This document shows, one piece after another, positions 12,447 through 25,453 of a DNA stretch of 64,000 bases (its first letter is position 1; every line of letters begins with the position of its first letter). Location: positions 2,542,001 to 2,606,000 of the forward strand of contig JACCLO010000012.1 of assembly GCA_029448655.1 (NCBI GenBank), read 5' to 3'. The position numbers and the translations under genes were made by a program. The notes beneath the pieces were generated by a model that saw only the letters and a list, made by a program, of their open reading frames with translations, ran no database searches and was not told the DNA's origin. The DNA comes from Wolfiporia cocos (taxonomy: Eukaryota; Basidiomycota; Agaricomycetes; Polyporales; Phaeolaceae).

Positions 12447-14011
12447 CTTGCTGTGGGCCTATGATCAGCTTGCGCTGTCGCGCGTTGGACAGACTGCATC
12501 GAACGGCGGGCGAGGGCAGTGCCTTGCACGAACTCACCTATCGGAAAGGACAGTGCGGACGAAATGAGCGTATGGTAGAAACGAGTGTTGTCGAGGAGCC
12601 CTCGCGTGGAGGATTTCTCAATTGCAGGGTCTGGAACGGCTGAGGCCTAGGACGTTATGAATGATCGGTTACCACTGCTCTTGGCCGAAATTCATACCGC
12701 GCTACGCTTGTTTTTGCACCACGACCGCCGGTCAGATCAGGAAGAGAGAATACTCAAGGAAGGCATAAATCTGGAGGATGCGCCCGGGCCCGATTGTACG
12801 AACAGCTGTATCTCGCCCTGAAAGTCGTCGACCCGCAAAGGTGTGGTCAGGAAAGAGTCCGACGGAAGCGACCATCGGGAAGCGACCATCGGTCGGTCGG
12901 ACGTTAATCATGTGATGCCATTTCGGACGCGTTAGCGCCGAACTGGCTATAATATCCACAAACGATGATTATGACTGTGGCGATCATCAATTCAGTTCCA
13001 CGGCCAAGTCGTGCGGAGCAGAGTCATTGAACTTGAGACAAGGCCTTGTCTAACCGTCGCACGATGCCGATGAGCTCTAGTGTTGATCTTGAACTTCATG
13101 TGTTGTTGTTCGTGCTTCTCTGAAACGTGATGTGTGGAAGAAAACGACAGGCATCTGACGAGAAACTGCACACAGTCAGCGTTGCCAGCGCAATGTGCTC
13201 ACTGTGCTTATGTAAGCCATTGTTGCTGCATTTAGATAGTGCATAACTACCATCCCATATCATTCGTGTTGCGCAAGACTAGAAGTGGTTTGCTGGTAGT
13301 AGCTGTATGTACAGATGACTTCCAGGTAGGAATGGGAGAGCAATAGTGGGAGAGATCAGGGCATGCCGTGAGCTGTTGAAACACGCCCGTTATGCACACT
13401 TTACTCGGGGATTTGTCAAGAGTACTGTCGGTCGAGTGACAGTCCGATACCTGATGTGGCGGTGGCAACATGCCTCCGTGACATCATCTATCTTACATAA
13501 CGAGTGATGTAGCACGCTGTGGAGATGTAAGTTTGCATATGGAGAAATATTGGCCAGTGTTTCCGTGGTCTTGCCTCTCTAGCCTCACTGTCTGAGTCTC
13601 ATGGCACTGCTACAAATTACGCGCTAGCTACGACTCGGACGAGCGGCGCGATTATTTGAGGCTGAATATTTTAAGTGAGCTTCTATGGTGCGCTTTCACT
13701 GTATTATATTATCCTACACCAAGCAAGCTAGTGACCAGTGACCTGTACATGCCTACTGACGACGCATTCTATTCAATTGGCCACTAGCAGGCTGTGGCTG
13801 TGGACCATAATTAGACGCCGTAGATTACGATCGGGATTAATCACGTGGCATGTCGGAATTTTACTAGGCGCCCATAGTGCACTGCACTTTCAAGTGTCTG
13901 GTTGCTGGATATACCTCAGTTTATCCTCTGCACGAATAATCTCCTTTCCGCTCGGGGCTTACGCTGAGGATATCTTTCTGATAGCTAAGTCAAGGGCATT
14001 AGACTATCAAG
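12447..14011. other. Intergenic, between two divergent genes
   Basis: Separates the membrane-protein gene (-) from UTP20 (+) and must hold both promoters. Short open frames have no motif. A leaderlike upstream exon of the membrane protein could be hidden in 12.45-12.6 kb, where the sequence is GC-rich, but I could not link one. Confidence 0.45.
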
Positions 14012-17000
14012 ATGGATTCGCTTGACGACGAGCGACCAGCCAAGCGGTTCAAAGTACGCATTGCAATCTTGGGTGAAACTTAGGATGCTGAAAGCTGACG
14101 TCTACTCCAGCACCAGTCCTATAAATCCACTCTAAAGGAGGTACATCTCCCGTCCGCACTTAGTCAGAGCAAATTCGACCATGACATTGAGGTGCGTCTT
14201 TCTCGCACTGAACCGCAGGTCAACTCTTGACATCGGCCCAAGGACAATGATTCTCACTTTCGCGAGGCGCTCGAACATTGGAGAGAGCTGAACCTCGCGC
14301 CTGCATTTGTCAAGTTCGCGAACGATGCTGAAGCGCTGTCGGCGTCGATGCCGCTGCTATTGCACAACTGGGAGACCATCGCGGACCTTTGGTTGGATGC
14401 TTTGAAGGTAGCAGATGATGAAGCACTGAAGGCTCTCTTAGAGTGCGTGTCTCTCCAGTTGTTGACCGATGCTCGAAACTGCTGCGTACATCCGAACGTA
14501 CAAGTCATGTTCATGCTGTACCCGGAGCTCGGGCATTGATGTGATTCTGGATTGAGTCCGTCAATTCCCGTTGAATCCTGAGTACAGCATGGGGATGTCT
14601 TCTGTATTATTAGGATCGGGACGCGGCACCGCATCAGTCGACGCCCGTATTCCGCTCGGACACCTACGATATTAACCTGGTTTTACAGCCTCTTCCAGAA
14701 GCTCGCACACGACCTCCGGACGACCCTCGCCCCGAAGTATCCCCTCGTCCTCCGGAACCTCATCACCCTCCTTCCGCGGTCGCTCTCCGCCTCAACGCTC
14801 ACCGCGCTCCTCGCGACCTTCTCTGCGCTTTTCAAGTACGTGCTGATCCCCGCGGTCGACGCGGAACTCCTCCAGCAAGCATGGGCTATCTTCCGCGGGA
14901 CGCTTCCGCAGTGCGACCCCGAGGTGCAGCGCGCGACCGCAGAGGTCTGGGGCGCGACACTGCGACGGCTCAAACCGGCCGCGCGCGAGGTGTGCGTGGA
15001 GCTCATCGTGGGGAGCTCCGAGGGCCCGCTGCAGGATGCATGTGCGTGGGCGTTCGTGTTTGCGTGCAAGGTGCGTATCGTGAGCCCGTGTTCCCTACCG
15101 TCTGCTCATCACATACCCCAGTCGGTGTCGCAAACCCTGCACACAGCTACTGCGAGCCTGGTGGGACCGATGCTGAAGTACCACCTCGCGTGTGCGTCGC
15201 CCGAGGGGTCGTACACAGCGATTCGCCGCGTCCTCACCGCGCTCATACACCACTGCAAGGGCCCAGAGCAGTTCGCACCCGTTGCGGACGTGCTGGTCGC
15301 TCAGTTCCTTGAATGCACATCGGCCTGCACGGAGGAGGGTGGCGAAGAACGGCTTCGCCGCGCGTTGGAGATCATTTCCATAGCTTGCTCTGTGCGGCAG
15401 GGCTCGCGCATGACGGGTACGTCCGCCAGTCGAAATCGCTGCAATATCAGGCTAACCATCGGACAGCGAAACAACTGCAGGTGCTGCTAGCCAAGTTCGA
15501 CTCGATCCCCCTCACGGAATCCCTGCACCCTGCCTCTCTCAAGTTCATTGTATCCATTTTGACGGCAGGAGACATGGCTCTATGGATGAGCCCCGGGCGC
15601 AAGGCGATCGAGCGCGTCTGGGAGCGCCCTATCCTTGCTATCGAGCTCCTTGGCACGCTCGCGAACCTCTCCTGGGGCGGGTGGAAGCTCATCGCGCTGC
15701 CGCACGTGCTGAAACGCACGCCCGAGCTCCTGCAGACGTACCCTCATCGCACTCTGGAGTTGCTTGCAACGCTGCGGGAAGGGCGCATGTTGGACACTGT
15801 CGACGTTGTGTGGAAGCAGCGGTTTCAGAGTTGGGTGGACGGTATTCTCACAACATGGGAGCTTACGGAGGACAATGTCCGTATCTTCATCCCAAGCTGG
15901 CTGCTGTGTACCCGCTAATCGCAATTTGTCAGGTCTTGCTGCTGCACGGCATCCTAGCGCTGTCGTCGCTGCTGCCATCAATATCTCCACTTCTCATCAA
16001 AATAATTGACGTTGCTCTAGATGTTCCCGAGCCGCAGCAAGACTATGACACCTCTTCCGCTAACTCCGCTTGGGTCCTCGGAAAGTGCCTTGAGAGCCTA
16101 TCATCTCGGCCTACCGCGGATTGGGCAAACGGCATTGACATCGTTTCATGGACGATGAAGGTGGTGGAGAAGTACAGCTGGTCAAGCATCGCCTTAGGCA
16201 GTCTTGTGTCGCTTATTCGCGCCCTGGGCTCCGGTAGCCAATCGCTGTCCCTGGACGCGCTGTATGCGCATATGCAATCTTTGCTGCTCTCGCACTCGCG
16301 CGCTCTCCGTCTAGCCGCGCTTCGCTTTTTGAATACGTGGCTCGTGGAGTCTTCGACGGGTACAGCCGAGGTATTAAAGCGTTGTCTGCAGACTGAGGAA
16401 GTCCCGTTGGACTTGCAGAGCTCTAGAGAACGTGTCCATCGGATTAGCAGGTTGCCAGTGGTCATCAAGGACGATGACGAGGTTGGGGTGGATGCTGCAT
16501 GCCGTTGGCTCATAGGTGCGTCGCAGCTGGCTGAATAAATGAAGCGTCCAGACCCATTGACACGGCTTTCTAGCGCAATTAAAGGTCAATCTCCGCCCTC
16601 TGTGGGCGGCCGCAGCATCAGCGCTATCTACTCTAGCTGAGCGATTCGGCGACCTCGTGTGGCGTCTGTTATTCGAACAGCTTCAGGCGGTGGCCAATTC
16701 TACGGTGGAGGTCAATACCCCCGAATGGCTGAAAAATGATGACGAAGAACAAGGTGACAAGATTTGGGAAGTTGAACGGACATGGAAAGACCCTAGCGGG
16801 CGCAGGCTGCGACAAGTATTTGCTAAGTGGCATAGTGGCAAGGCGGCTAAAAAGGCTGTTGCCCAGGTGCGTATGATACTGCATGTAATTTGTTACTGAA
16901 CTCATGACCTTGTGCCCTGTGTAGTCGCAACGCTCCGATGACCGTTTTGACTCTGCGTCTTACGAAACTCAGCTGCTTTTAGTCCTTCGGGAATGCCCGT

Positions 17001-20000
17001 CCCTCGCAGAGAGACATAGTCGTGATCTCATTCCGCATTTCCTGTCTCTCACTGGCCCAGACGCTTCGACCAAACTCCCGCGTTACAAACTCAGCGCGTG
17101 GTTGACGCTCTTCTCCAAGTTCATGAACCCGAAGGCCCTCCGCTCCTCCGATACGATGCATGCGCTCTACGTCTCCCTGCTTTCACACCCAGATCGTAGC
17201 CTTCAACGACTCGCACTTTCCTGCCTGCTCACATACAAGTCGCCTCATTTAACTTCGCACGAGGACATCTTGCTCGCCTTGCTAGACGACACGAGATGGA
17301 GGGATGCTCTGACGCAACTGGAAATCGCTGAAATCGAGTCGGCAGATCGGCCAGAGCTCATCAGCACTATCATCAGGCTGCTATTTGGTCTAATGTTGGA
17401 GAGACGAGGACGGTCACAAGGCACAGATCGACGCGCTGCCGTGCTCGCCGCCTTTGCAGGATGCACCGACGACGAGCTGCATCTCTTGGTCGATCTGATG
17501 CTTCAGCCCATCTCGGGAGATGTGGTGGATTCTGGGGAACAAGGATTTGCTATACGCGCCATTCCCACCGAGGTTTCGGAGAAGCAGCAGATTGGTTTTC
17601 TGACGCTTCTTGGCGACGTCTTGAAGCACCTGGGGTCACGGCTAATAGCCCGCTGGCCTGTGCTTCTTCAAACGCTTCTCAATTTGGCTAATCACGCTCA
17701 ACGACGAATTGACACTCGTCATTCCACAGCTACTATTGATGAAAGTGTTGAGATAGAAGACGAGGATGAGGACGTTGATGAAGCAGAGGGATCTTCCAGG
17801 AGTATGAGGACCGTACGCCAACTGAGTGTCAAGCGCCTTGCGGACTTCTTCCGCTGCCCTGTCTCGTACGACTTCACGACGTACATGCGTGAGGCCTTCC
17901 CTGCAATTATCTCACCTCGTCTGGAACATCTCGATCGGGAGAACACGCAGGCTCCATCAGCTCTTCTTGAGCTCTTCTACGTTTGGACGACTCAGAAGGA
18001 GTACGCTCATATCCTCGTGGACTATGATGAACGCACTCTTGCCAAGATCTATGCCTGCTTGATTGCGATTAATGTCAAGGCGGCCGTCATCTCGAAGGTG
18101 TATGACATCGTTGACAATATCCTAAGCCTTTCAGTCGAAGACGAGAGATACGGAGACACACTACTGAAGCCACATGTCTCGCTTCTCCTTACTAACATAT
18201 CCATCTTGGTCGAGCGAAGCAAGGGACTTACCAATGCTGCTGATACTCTTGGAAAACGCCAGATTGGCATCTTGTCGCAAGTTGCACCTTACCTGACAGA
18301 TGCTGCGCAGGCATCCATGTTACTTGAGCTCTTCCAACCGCTTATGCGCAAGCCGACGAACATAGTGCCGGAGAAGGTCAAGACGGAGCTAGCGACAATC
18401 ATGTGTAGCCTTTTTCCCCTCATTCCTCAGCTGTCAGATTCCACTAGCTCAGCGTATATCAAGGCATACACTTCGCTCTCGCAATTGTTTCAGACCCTGC
18501 GTTCGCGGCAGGCTCGATTGTCTCTCATTGCTGCTTTCCGTTCCCTCGCGAGTGCGAACACGGCCATCTCAGCTCTGTCTGAGCTGATGGATTCACTCAA
18601 TGCATACTCAGCGAAGAGGATAGACGAGCCTGATTTCGATCGTCGACTGGCTGCGTTCACATCATTAAACGAGGAGCTCTATGCTTCATTGTCTCGCGAT
18701 GACTGGTTGCCGATCCTGTACAACATGTTCAATTTCATCCAGGATCCCACAGAGCTATCTATCAGAAGTAATGCGGCGTTCACCATGAAGCGATTCATTG
18801 AAACCGTGGCGAACTCTGAGGACGCCAGATACGAAGCTACATTCATGAAGATCTTTTATCCTGGAATCAAGAATGGACTACGCTCAAAGAACGAGATGGT
18901 CCGATCCGAAATTCTCGGCGTTCTCTCATATGCAATCTCGCAATGCCGTCGTATCAATGCCCTGCAGGAGATGCAGGTCTTGCTGGCGAATGGCGACGAC
19001 GAGGCCAGTTTTTTCAACAATATTCATCATGTCCAGCTGCATCGCAGAACGAGAGCAATACGTCGATTGGGCGAACACTGCATCGAGGGCCGTCTACACA
19101 GCACTGTTTTGGCGGATATCTTCATCCCCTTAATAGGCAACTTCATCGTATCCGGCGACTCTGTTGATCACACTCTGGTGAACGAAGCAATCACTGCTAC
19201 GGGGCGGATGGCCGGGCAACTCAAGTGGAGTGCTTATTACTCACTAACGCAGAACTATCTCAGGCTGTCTACGAACAAGGATACGTCCGAGCGCATTCAT
19301 ATCCGCGCCTTAGTAGCCATTCTGGACAATTTCCACTTCACCATGGATGAGGTTGTCGAAGGAGAAGAGGATGCGGGGGGTACCATTACCGGGGACGGCC
19401 AGGATGAGACTGTTGTCGACGAATTGCCTACAGAGCCTCGGCCCGCCACCGCTAAGCCTTCAGAAACATCGCGAATAGCGGATGCTGTCAATCTTCGTCT
19501 GCTCCCGAAGCTTCTCGAGCACCTCGAAAGGCGCGATGAGGCTGAAGACAGTCTCAGAATACCTATCGCTGTTGGTGTCGTGCAGGTTGCTAAGCATTTA
19601 CCCACCGCCACCCGAGAGCCTCAGATCACCCGTCTGTTGACAGTCCTCAGCCAAGTCTTTCGCAGCAAGTCACAGGAGACCAGAGATCTGACACGTGAGA
19701 CTCTCTGCCGGATAGCAATTATTCTGGGTCCGACCTACCTTCCACTCATCCTGCGCGAACTGAGAGCAGCTCTTCTCCGTGGACCTCACTTGCACGTCCT
19801 GGCCTTTGTAACTCATGCATTGCTCGTCCACGTCACCACAGGAGCGCACGCTGAGCAGTTCGGCATTCTGGACGGTTGTGTCAACGACGTAGCCCATGTC
19901 TCAGCAGAGGTCATTTTCGGTGAATCTGGAAAGGATGTACAGTCGGACGGGTTCAAGACGAAGATGCGTGAAGTTCGCTTGTCCGCAGCGAAGGGCCTCG

Positions 20001-22639
20001 ACTCATTCGCGATCACGGCCCAATATATTGCACCATCGAAGATCAGCAACCTCCTCTTGCCCATCCGTAATATTCTGAGAGAGACAGAATCTCTGAAGAT
20101 TCTGCAACAGATCGACGATCTCTTGAGACGGATTGCAGGGGGGTTGAACGCAAACAAACATCTAGTCCCTGCGGAGCTGCTCGTCTTATGCCATACTTTG
20201 ATCAGCCAGAATGCTCGCTTCTTACAGGACGCTCCCAAACCGCGTCAAACCGGGAGCAAAGATCGGCAGGATGCTATTGTTCAGACGAAGCGGAAGATTG
20301 ACTCTGAAGCCGACCACTATGCAAACAATTCCTTCAGGTATGATATCTACTCCTTACTCGAAAAACGTTACTGAAAGACGTACAGATTTGTGAGCTTTGG
20401 CCTAGATCTATTCATCACAGCACACCGTCGTAGCCGTTTCGACTTTCAGGATCCACAGATTATATCTCGCCTTGAGCCCATGGTGACGACTATCGGGAAT
20501 ACATTATACTCTAACCGCATGGAGGTTGTGATTCCAGGTCTGAAGGCGGCAGCAGCAATCGTGAAGTGTCCTCTCAAGTCAATTGATGAAGCGCTCCCGG
20601 TATTCATCCTCCAGATAATGGACATCATCAGACAGGCCGGTACGACCGAGTCGGAGGGAGTGCAGGCCGCGTTCAAGTCTCTGGCGACCATCTTACGAGA
20701 TCGGGCCGACGCACAAGTCAGGGAGAAAGACTTGGTCTTCCTCCTTGAACTGTTCTCACCAGATCTGGAAGAGCCGTCCCGACAAGCTTCCGTGTTTGCT
20801 ATGCTGCGGGCGATTGTAGCCAGGAAATTCGTGGCACCCGAGATTTACGATATGATGGACAAGATCACGGAGATCATGGTGACGAACCAGTCCCCCCATG
20901 TGCAAGAGCTGTGCCGAGGCGTTCTTTTGCAGTTCCTCCTGGACTATCCGCAAGGCAAGGGCCGCCTCCGTGACCAAATGACCGTCCTGGCGAAGAATCT
21001 CTCATACGTGTATGAGAGCGGCCGCAAGTCTGTCATGGAGTTCCTGAGCGCCATAATCGCCAAGTTCCAGGTCGGCGTGATTCGCGAGTATGCAGACCTC
21101 CTCTTTGTCGCGCTGGTCATGGTTGTCGCCAATGACGACTCGCCAAAGTGCAGGGAGATGGCATTAGAACTGATCAAGAGCCTCTTCTCCCGGCTCAACG
21201 ACACCCAGCGCAAAGTGACCATGTCACAACTCCACGGCTGGGCAGCGCAATATGACAAGCCCCAGCTGACGCGTGTATCACTACAGGTCTACGGAGTCAT
21301 CGTCGACCTCGCGCAACAGGACATATCCCCCTACATCCCTACCATCCTGGACGATGCCAACGGTGCACTGCAACACAGCGCGAAGGTTCTCGCCGCCGCA
21401 GAGGCCGCCGCAGAAGGTGGCGACGTCGCCGAGGAAAACCTTGACTGGCAGCTCTCGTACCATGCCCTCGTGCTCTGCTCGAAGATCCTGCGCGTGAGCC
21501 CCGAGCTCACCACGCGATCCGACAAGATCTCCTGGCCATCTGTGACCGCTCACCTCGTCTTCCCACACGGGTGGACGCGCACTGCGTCGTGCCGCCTTCT
21601 TGGCGTGCTCTTCGCTGCGACGCCGGCCGCAGCGCCTTCGATCAAGTTGCCAGCGGAGTCGCCGCTCTCGCGTGCGGGAATGGAGGATGTGGCGCGGAAG
21701 TTATGCGTGCAGCTTCAGAGCCCGAACCTGGATGCGCCTCTCAGCCTTCAGATCGTCAAAAATTTGTTCTATGTTGGGAAGTGCTTCGCTGCGATTGAGA
21801 TGCCTGCTTCCGCGGAGCAGGCAGTGGCCGAGGAGGTGGATATCAATGCTGCGGCCGCTGAGGAGGATGAAGGTCCCAGCGATGCAGAAGACGACAAGGA
21901 GAGGCATCCCCTGCCGTGGCTGTTCACCAAACTGTCTTACCAAGCGCGGCATGCACACATCGCCAGACGCAACAAGTCAAACAGCCCGGTACGTCTCTTC
22001 CAAACCCTGATTATCGCTTACTGACCCTTCACATATCTATAGGCCAACTGGGTTCACCAGCCCGCATCCGTGTTCAAGTGGTTTGCGGCAATGGTGTCAT
22101 ACCTTGAGTCTAGCCTGGCGGAGCGATTCCTCGTACACATTCTCTCGCCATTGTACCGTATCGCGGAGGACGACATCATCCGCGACACGCAGATCGGTTC
22201 GTCTCGTGTTGCACTCAGTCGTGGAATGCTAACATAGTAGATGTATTTAGGAGAGCTCAAGACGCTTGCTATTGAGCTGCAGGACCTCGTGCAGGCGAAG
22301 GTTGGCACGACGGCGTTCGCAGGCGTATACAACCGCATTCGCCAGGGCGTCCTGGGCGTGCGCAGGGAGCGGCGCAACGCACGCGCGGTACAGGCGAGTC
22401 CATACCTCTACATCCGCAACATGCATCCTAATTGTATCTGCCATCGCAGACGGCGACGAACCCGGGCGCAGCGGCCAAGAGGAAGCTGCAGCAGAATGCG
22501 CTGAAGAAGGAGAGCCGGAAGAGGAAGAACCAGGCCTTTGCGTGAGTACATGAATCAGTCTTCTTGAAACGCGCGCCTGACGCCTGACTACGCATGCAGT
22601 GGGGGTAAAGGACGACCCAAAAGACGAAGGGAGGCTTGA
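14012..22639 (+). CDS. UTP20: U3 snoRNP / SSU-processome protein Utp20 (DRIM family)
   Basis: Giant HEAT-repeat scaffold of the small-subunit processome, acting in the nucleolus in 18S pre-rRNA maturation (family knowledge). The start MDSLDDERPAKRFK fits Utp20 N-termini; the first intron follows it (14054-14110). Two large exons are clear: 16925-20337 (from SQRSDDRFDS, with the DRIM region around LALSCLLTYKSPHLT) and 20386-21988 (from FVSFGLDLFITAHRR). The C-terminal exons read VFKWFAAMVSYLESSLAERF and end in a basic tail GGKGRPKRRREA. Several short introns interrupt 14.0-16.9 kb, and I could not resolve the region 14440-14690. The span suits the family's usual length of about 2,500-2,800 residues. 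It ends 162 bp from the convergent CTK3 gene. Confidence 0.9.
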
Positions 22640-22801
22640 CCAACGCCGAGGCTTGACCAACGCCAGACCTTCAAGTCATCTCATCTTGTTTTGCTTTGCA
22701 TCACGCATGGATATCACGCATGTAATTTATTATATCGACACAATGTAGCGTATGGATACAGATGAATGGCATACACATCATACACTCAGCTGCCTGCCCA
22801 G

Positions 22802-24029
22802 CTATGATAGGTCCATCTCCTGCTCACCATCCTGCGCGGGGAAGCACAGCGCATTTTCCTCGAACGCCGCCTCGTCGTCGTCTTCGTTCCAGTCACTCGT
22901 CGTCTCCCACTCGTTCTCGAACTCGATGTCCAGCGTCGTCTCCTCAAGTCCCTCCCCGTCCTCGTGCGCGAGGGGCAGGAACGCAGCAAGCGGCGGCGGA
23001 AGTGCCGTGTGCGGCCCGTGCGCGGCAGGCTGCACCCAGCGCCGCTCGCGAAGACGCTTGTGCCGCTCGCGGTCCTCCTCAATCCGCTTGAACACCTCCA
23101 CGCGCGGGAGCGCGGGAGCGCTCGTCGAGGCGGCGCGGGACGTAGGGTCTGCCGCCTGCGCGTGTTCGAGCGAGTCGCGCCGCGCGTCGAGCGTAGCGAG
23201 CACGTCGCCGACCTGTTGCGGATCCAGCACGCGCTTGGCGCGCCAGCTCTCGAGGATCTGCGCGTGCATGAGAATAAGACGACAGAAAGTTTTGCAACAG
23301 GGAGCGAAAGGGAGCGGAGGGAATGTTGCGCACCTGCTTCGTGCTCATCAGGTTCGGGAGCCCCTGGCGGCCCTCGGGCACGACATACGCGACAATCTTG
23401 GCGAGGTCGCGTGCGACATATGCAACGTAGAGCGAGCCGCCACCGCCACTCCCGCCGGCATCCTGAGTGGCCCCGGCCACGCCCGTATGTGACTTTGCGA
23501 GCAGCGAGCTCTCGCAGAGCGAGTCGAGTAGGTATAGAATATTAATACGGTTATTGATCGAACCCTACGCCATCAACATAGTCAGAACCCTTCTGCTTCG
23601 AGCAGTGAATGCAGTGCCCGCAGAGTAAGTTCCTCGTTCACACCAGCATGTCAGGGCACTCGGCCCGCGCCTCAAAATTATCGCGCTCATCGACGACGGC
23701 GGTGCTGTGAGAGTGCGAGGTATTTGTGCGCTTCGCGTATACGAACATACACGTCTTCCACGCGCTTCTCGCTGCAGGCCTCCTGTGCGGGCGGAACGGT
23801 ACGCGGGCGAGCGGACGCACCTTCTGACATTCCTCGACGATGCAGTCCCAGAGATCTTCGCCGCAGCCAGAATAGAATTTGAGTGCGAATCCGACAACCT
23901 TCTGAATGGACTGCTGCGAGCTACATCATGGGCCATTCAGGGTCTGTTGGTTGCGATGCGGAGGTGTACTGACGCATTTAGTTTCCTGAGGAGCGAGAGA
24001 AACTGGATTCTGACCTCGAACGGGTCCAT
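22802..24029 (-). CDS. CTK3: CTD kinase subunit gamma (Ctk3)
   Basis: Regulatory subunit of the CTDK-I kinase complex that phosphorylates the RNA polymerase II C-terminal domain (family knowledge). Four exons: 24029-23970, 23913-23821, 23564-23334, 23257-22802; 279 residues. The CID-like N-terminal domain starts MDPFEVRIQFLSLLRKLNAS, continues with QSIQKVVGFALKFYSGCGED and INILYLLDSLCESSLLAKSH, and reaches VPEGRQGLPNLMSTKQ before the fourth exon ILESWRAKRVLDPQQV. The C-terminal part is Arg/Glu rich and ends in a very acidic tail. The second intron (256 nt) is about five times the usual length for this window; an open frame inside it is not coding. It is tail to tail with UTP20. Confidence 0.88.
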
Positions 24030-25453
24030 TTTGCGGTACAGAGATGGATTAGGAGATCTAGGTCGGGACGGATTGAGCAACACCGCGAGATTGCAGAACC
24101 GGCAGGAAAATGAGTATGTGAAACAAGTTGTGAATGTAAAGTCGTGAATTGGGTAGCGTGTACGCTCTTCCTCGTTGTGGTTTGGGGCAGAGTCCCGCAT
24201 CAGCACGTGATTCGCTCTGAAGGAAGACTGTCAAGCCTGCGAGCGCAAAACTCTCCTTTGTTATGACTCCCCGCTTTGTGTTCGCAACACGATGCAACCA
24301 CGGAAGACTCAAGAATGGATAAGCGTGTTTCGCTTGCTACGCCCCATGCAGCCGCCCTCTGTTCTTGTCCTTCAGCCCGGGTGCGGCTCAAGCACAAGCT
24401 GATAAAACTCGATAGTTGATAAATTGAAGAGGTTCGTCCCAGCTCTGTGTCGGCTTCTGGACAACATCAACGTAAGTATCCTTCCCCAAGACCTTAAGCG
24501 CTGACAATTGGATTCATTTTCGTGTCATCGAGACCTTCGACGAATGTCAGAATATCTGCCCCTAACAACTCATCTGCTCTGCAAATGCCTGTTGCGCACT
24601 AGGGATATTCTGCCGATATCAATAGATCAGCCGCAAGGGCCACCGCAGCGACCATCTCAGGCTTGGCTCATGACTCCTCATGTTCCCCCCCCCCCCCCCC
24701 CCCAACTATCAGATTACAGCTAAACACACCTTCTGCCTCTCTGGTCATTCTGAGTTCTGGGATATACTCTCAGCTGGATTTTAAGAAGAGTACGATATCA
24801 CCGGCGCCAGCTATACTGCCGTCGCATTATCCGATTTCCGCGCCTGCTGGAATTGATCCACTCATGCTACCTATTACTTATAGATGGCTTTCTTTCTCGG
24901 CACTAACCATTCATACCGCGTTCTGAGTATCTGTGCAATTTGAAAGTATACTGGGACGTCCACACCAGCTCCTGCGACGGCACATTGCTGTACTCTACTC
25001 GCGCTACTTGGCAGATATTGCTATCGTAGTGGCGACTGGAAATCTACCCTCTCAGTGATTTCTAGTCATTGCAAGCCCCCTTCGCTGGTACGCGTCTCAG
25101 AAGAGCTCATGGAGCATTCTGTAGCTAGCTATGACATTCATCAGACTATACCTCGAGAACATGTTGCTTGTTCCGACTCCTGCTGGTCACCTCACTTAGG
25201 GCTGCTCGCTACATACACGCTCCTGTGTATGCGCCGGTCCATTTCGTATGCGTTGGCCACTGCTCTGCGTCGCAACTTCGCATCTCCCTCGCTGGGAATT
25301 GCGATTGCAGCTCTCCAATAAAATTCGTCCACCTCATTGACACAGCACCCCATTGACCGCTACATGCACTTGTACAATCAAGAACTATCAAGCATGAACG
25401 CAGGTAGAAATGGACATGTGTGTAAGTATCTAGGTAAGTCGGGTTTATAGCGC
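24030..25453. other. Intergenic with a homopolymer tract
   Basis: Upstream flank of CTK3 and 3' flank of helicase A. Apart from the 19-nt C run near 24.69 kb I see no gene, RNA or repeat. Confidence 0.5.
24685..24703 (+). repeat. Poly-C tract (19 nt)
   Basis: An uninterrupted run of 19 cytosines, the longest homopolymer I noticed in the window. It lies in non-coding sequence. Confidence 0.9.

Noticed and set aside
23565..23936. 123-codon minus-strand open frame inside CTK3
   Set aside because: It spans the long second intron; the Ctk3 protein reads correctly only when this is removed.
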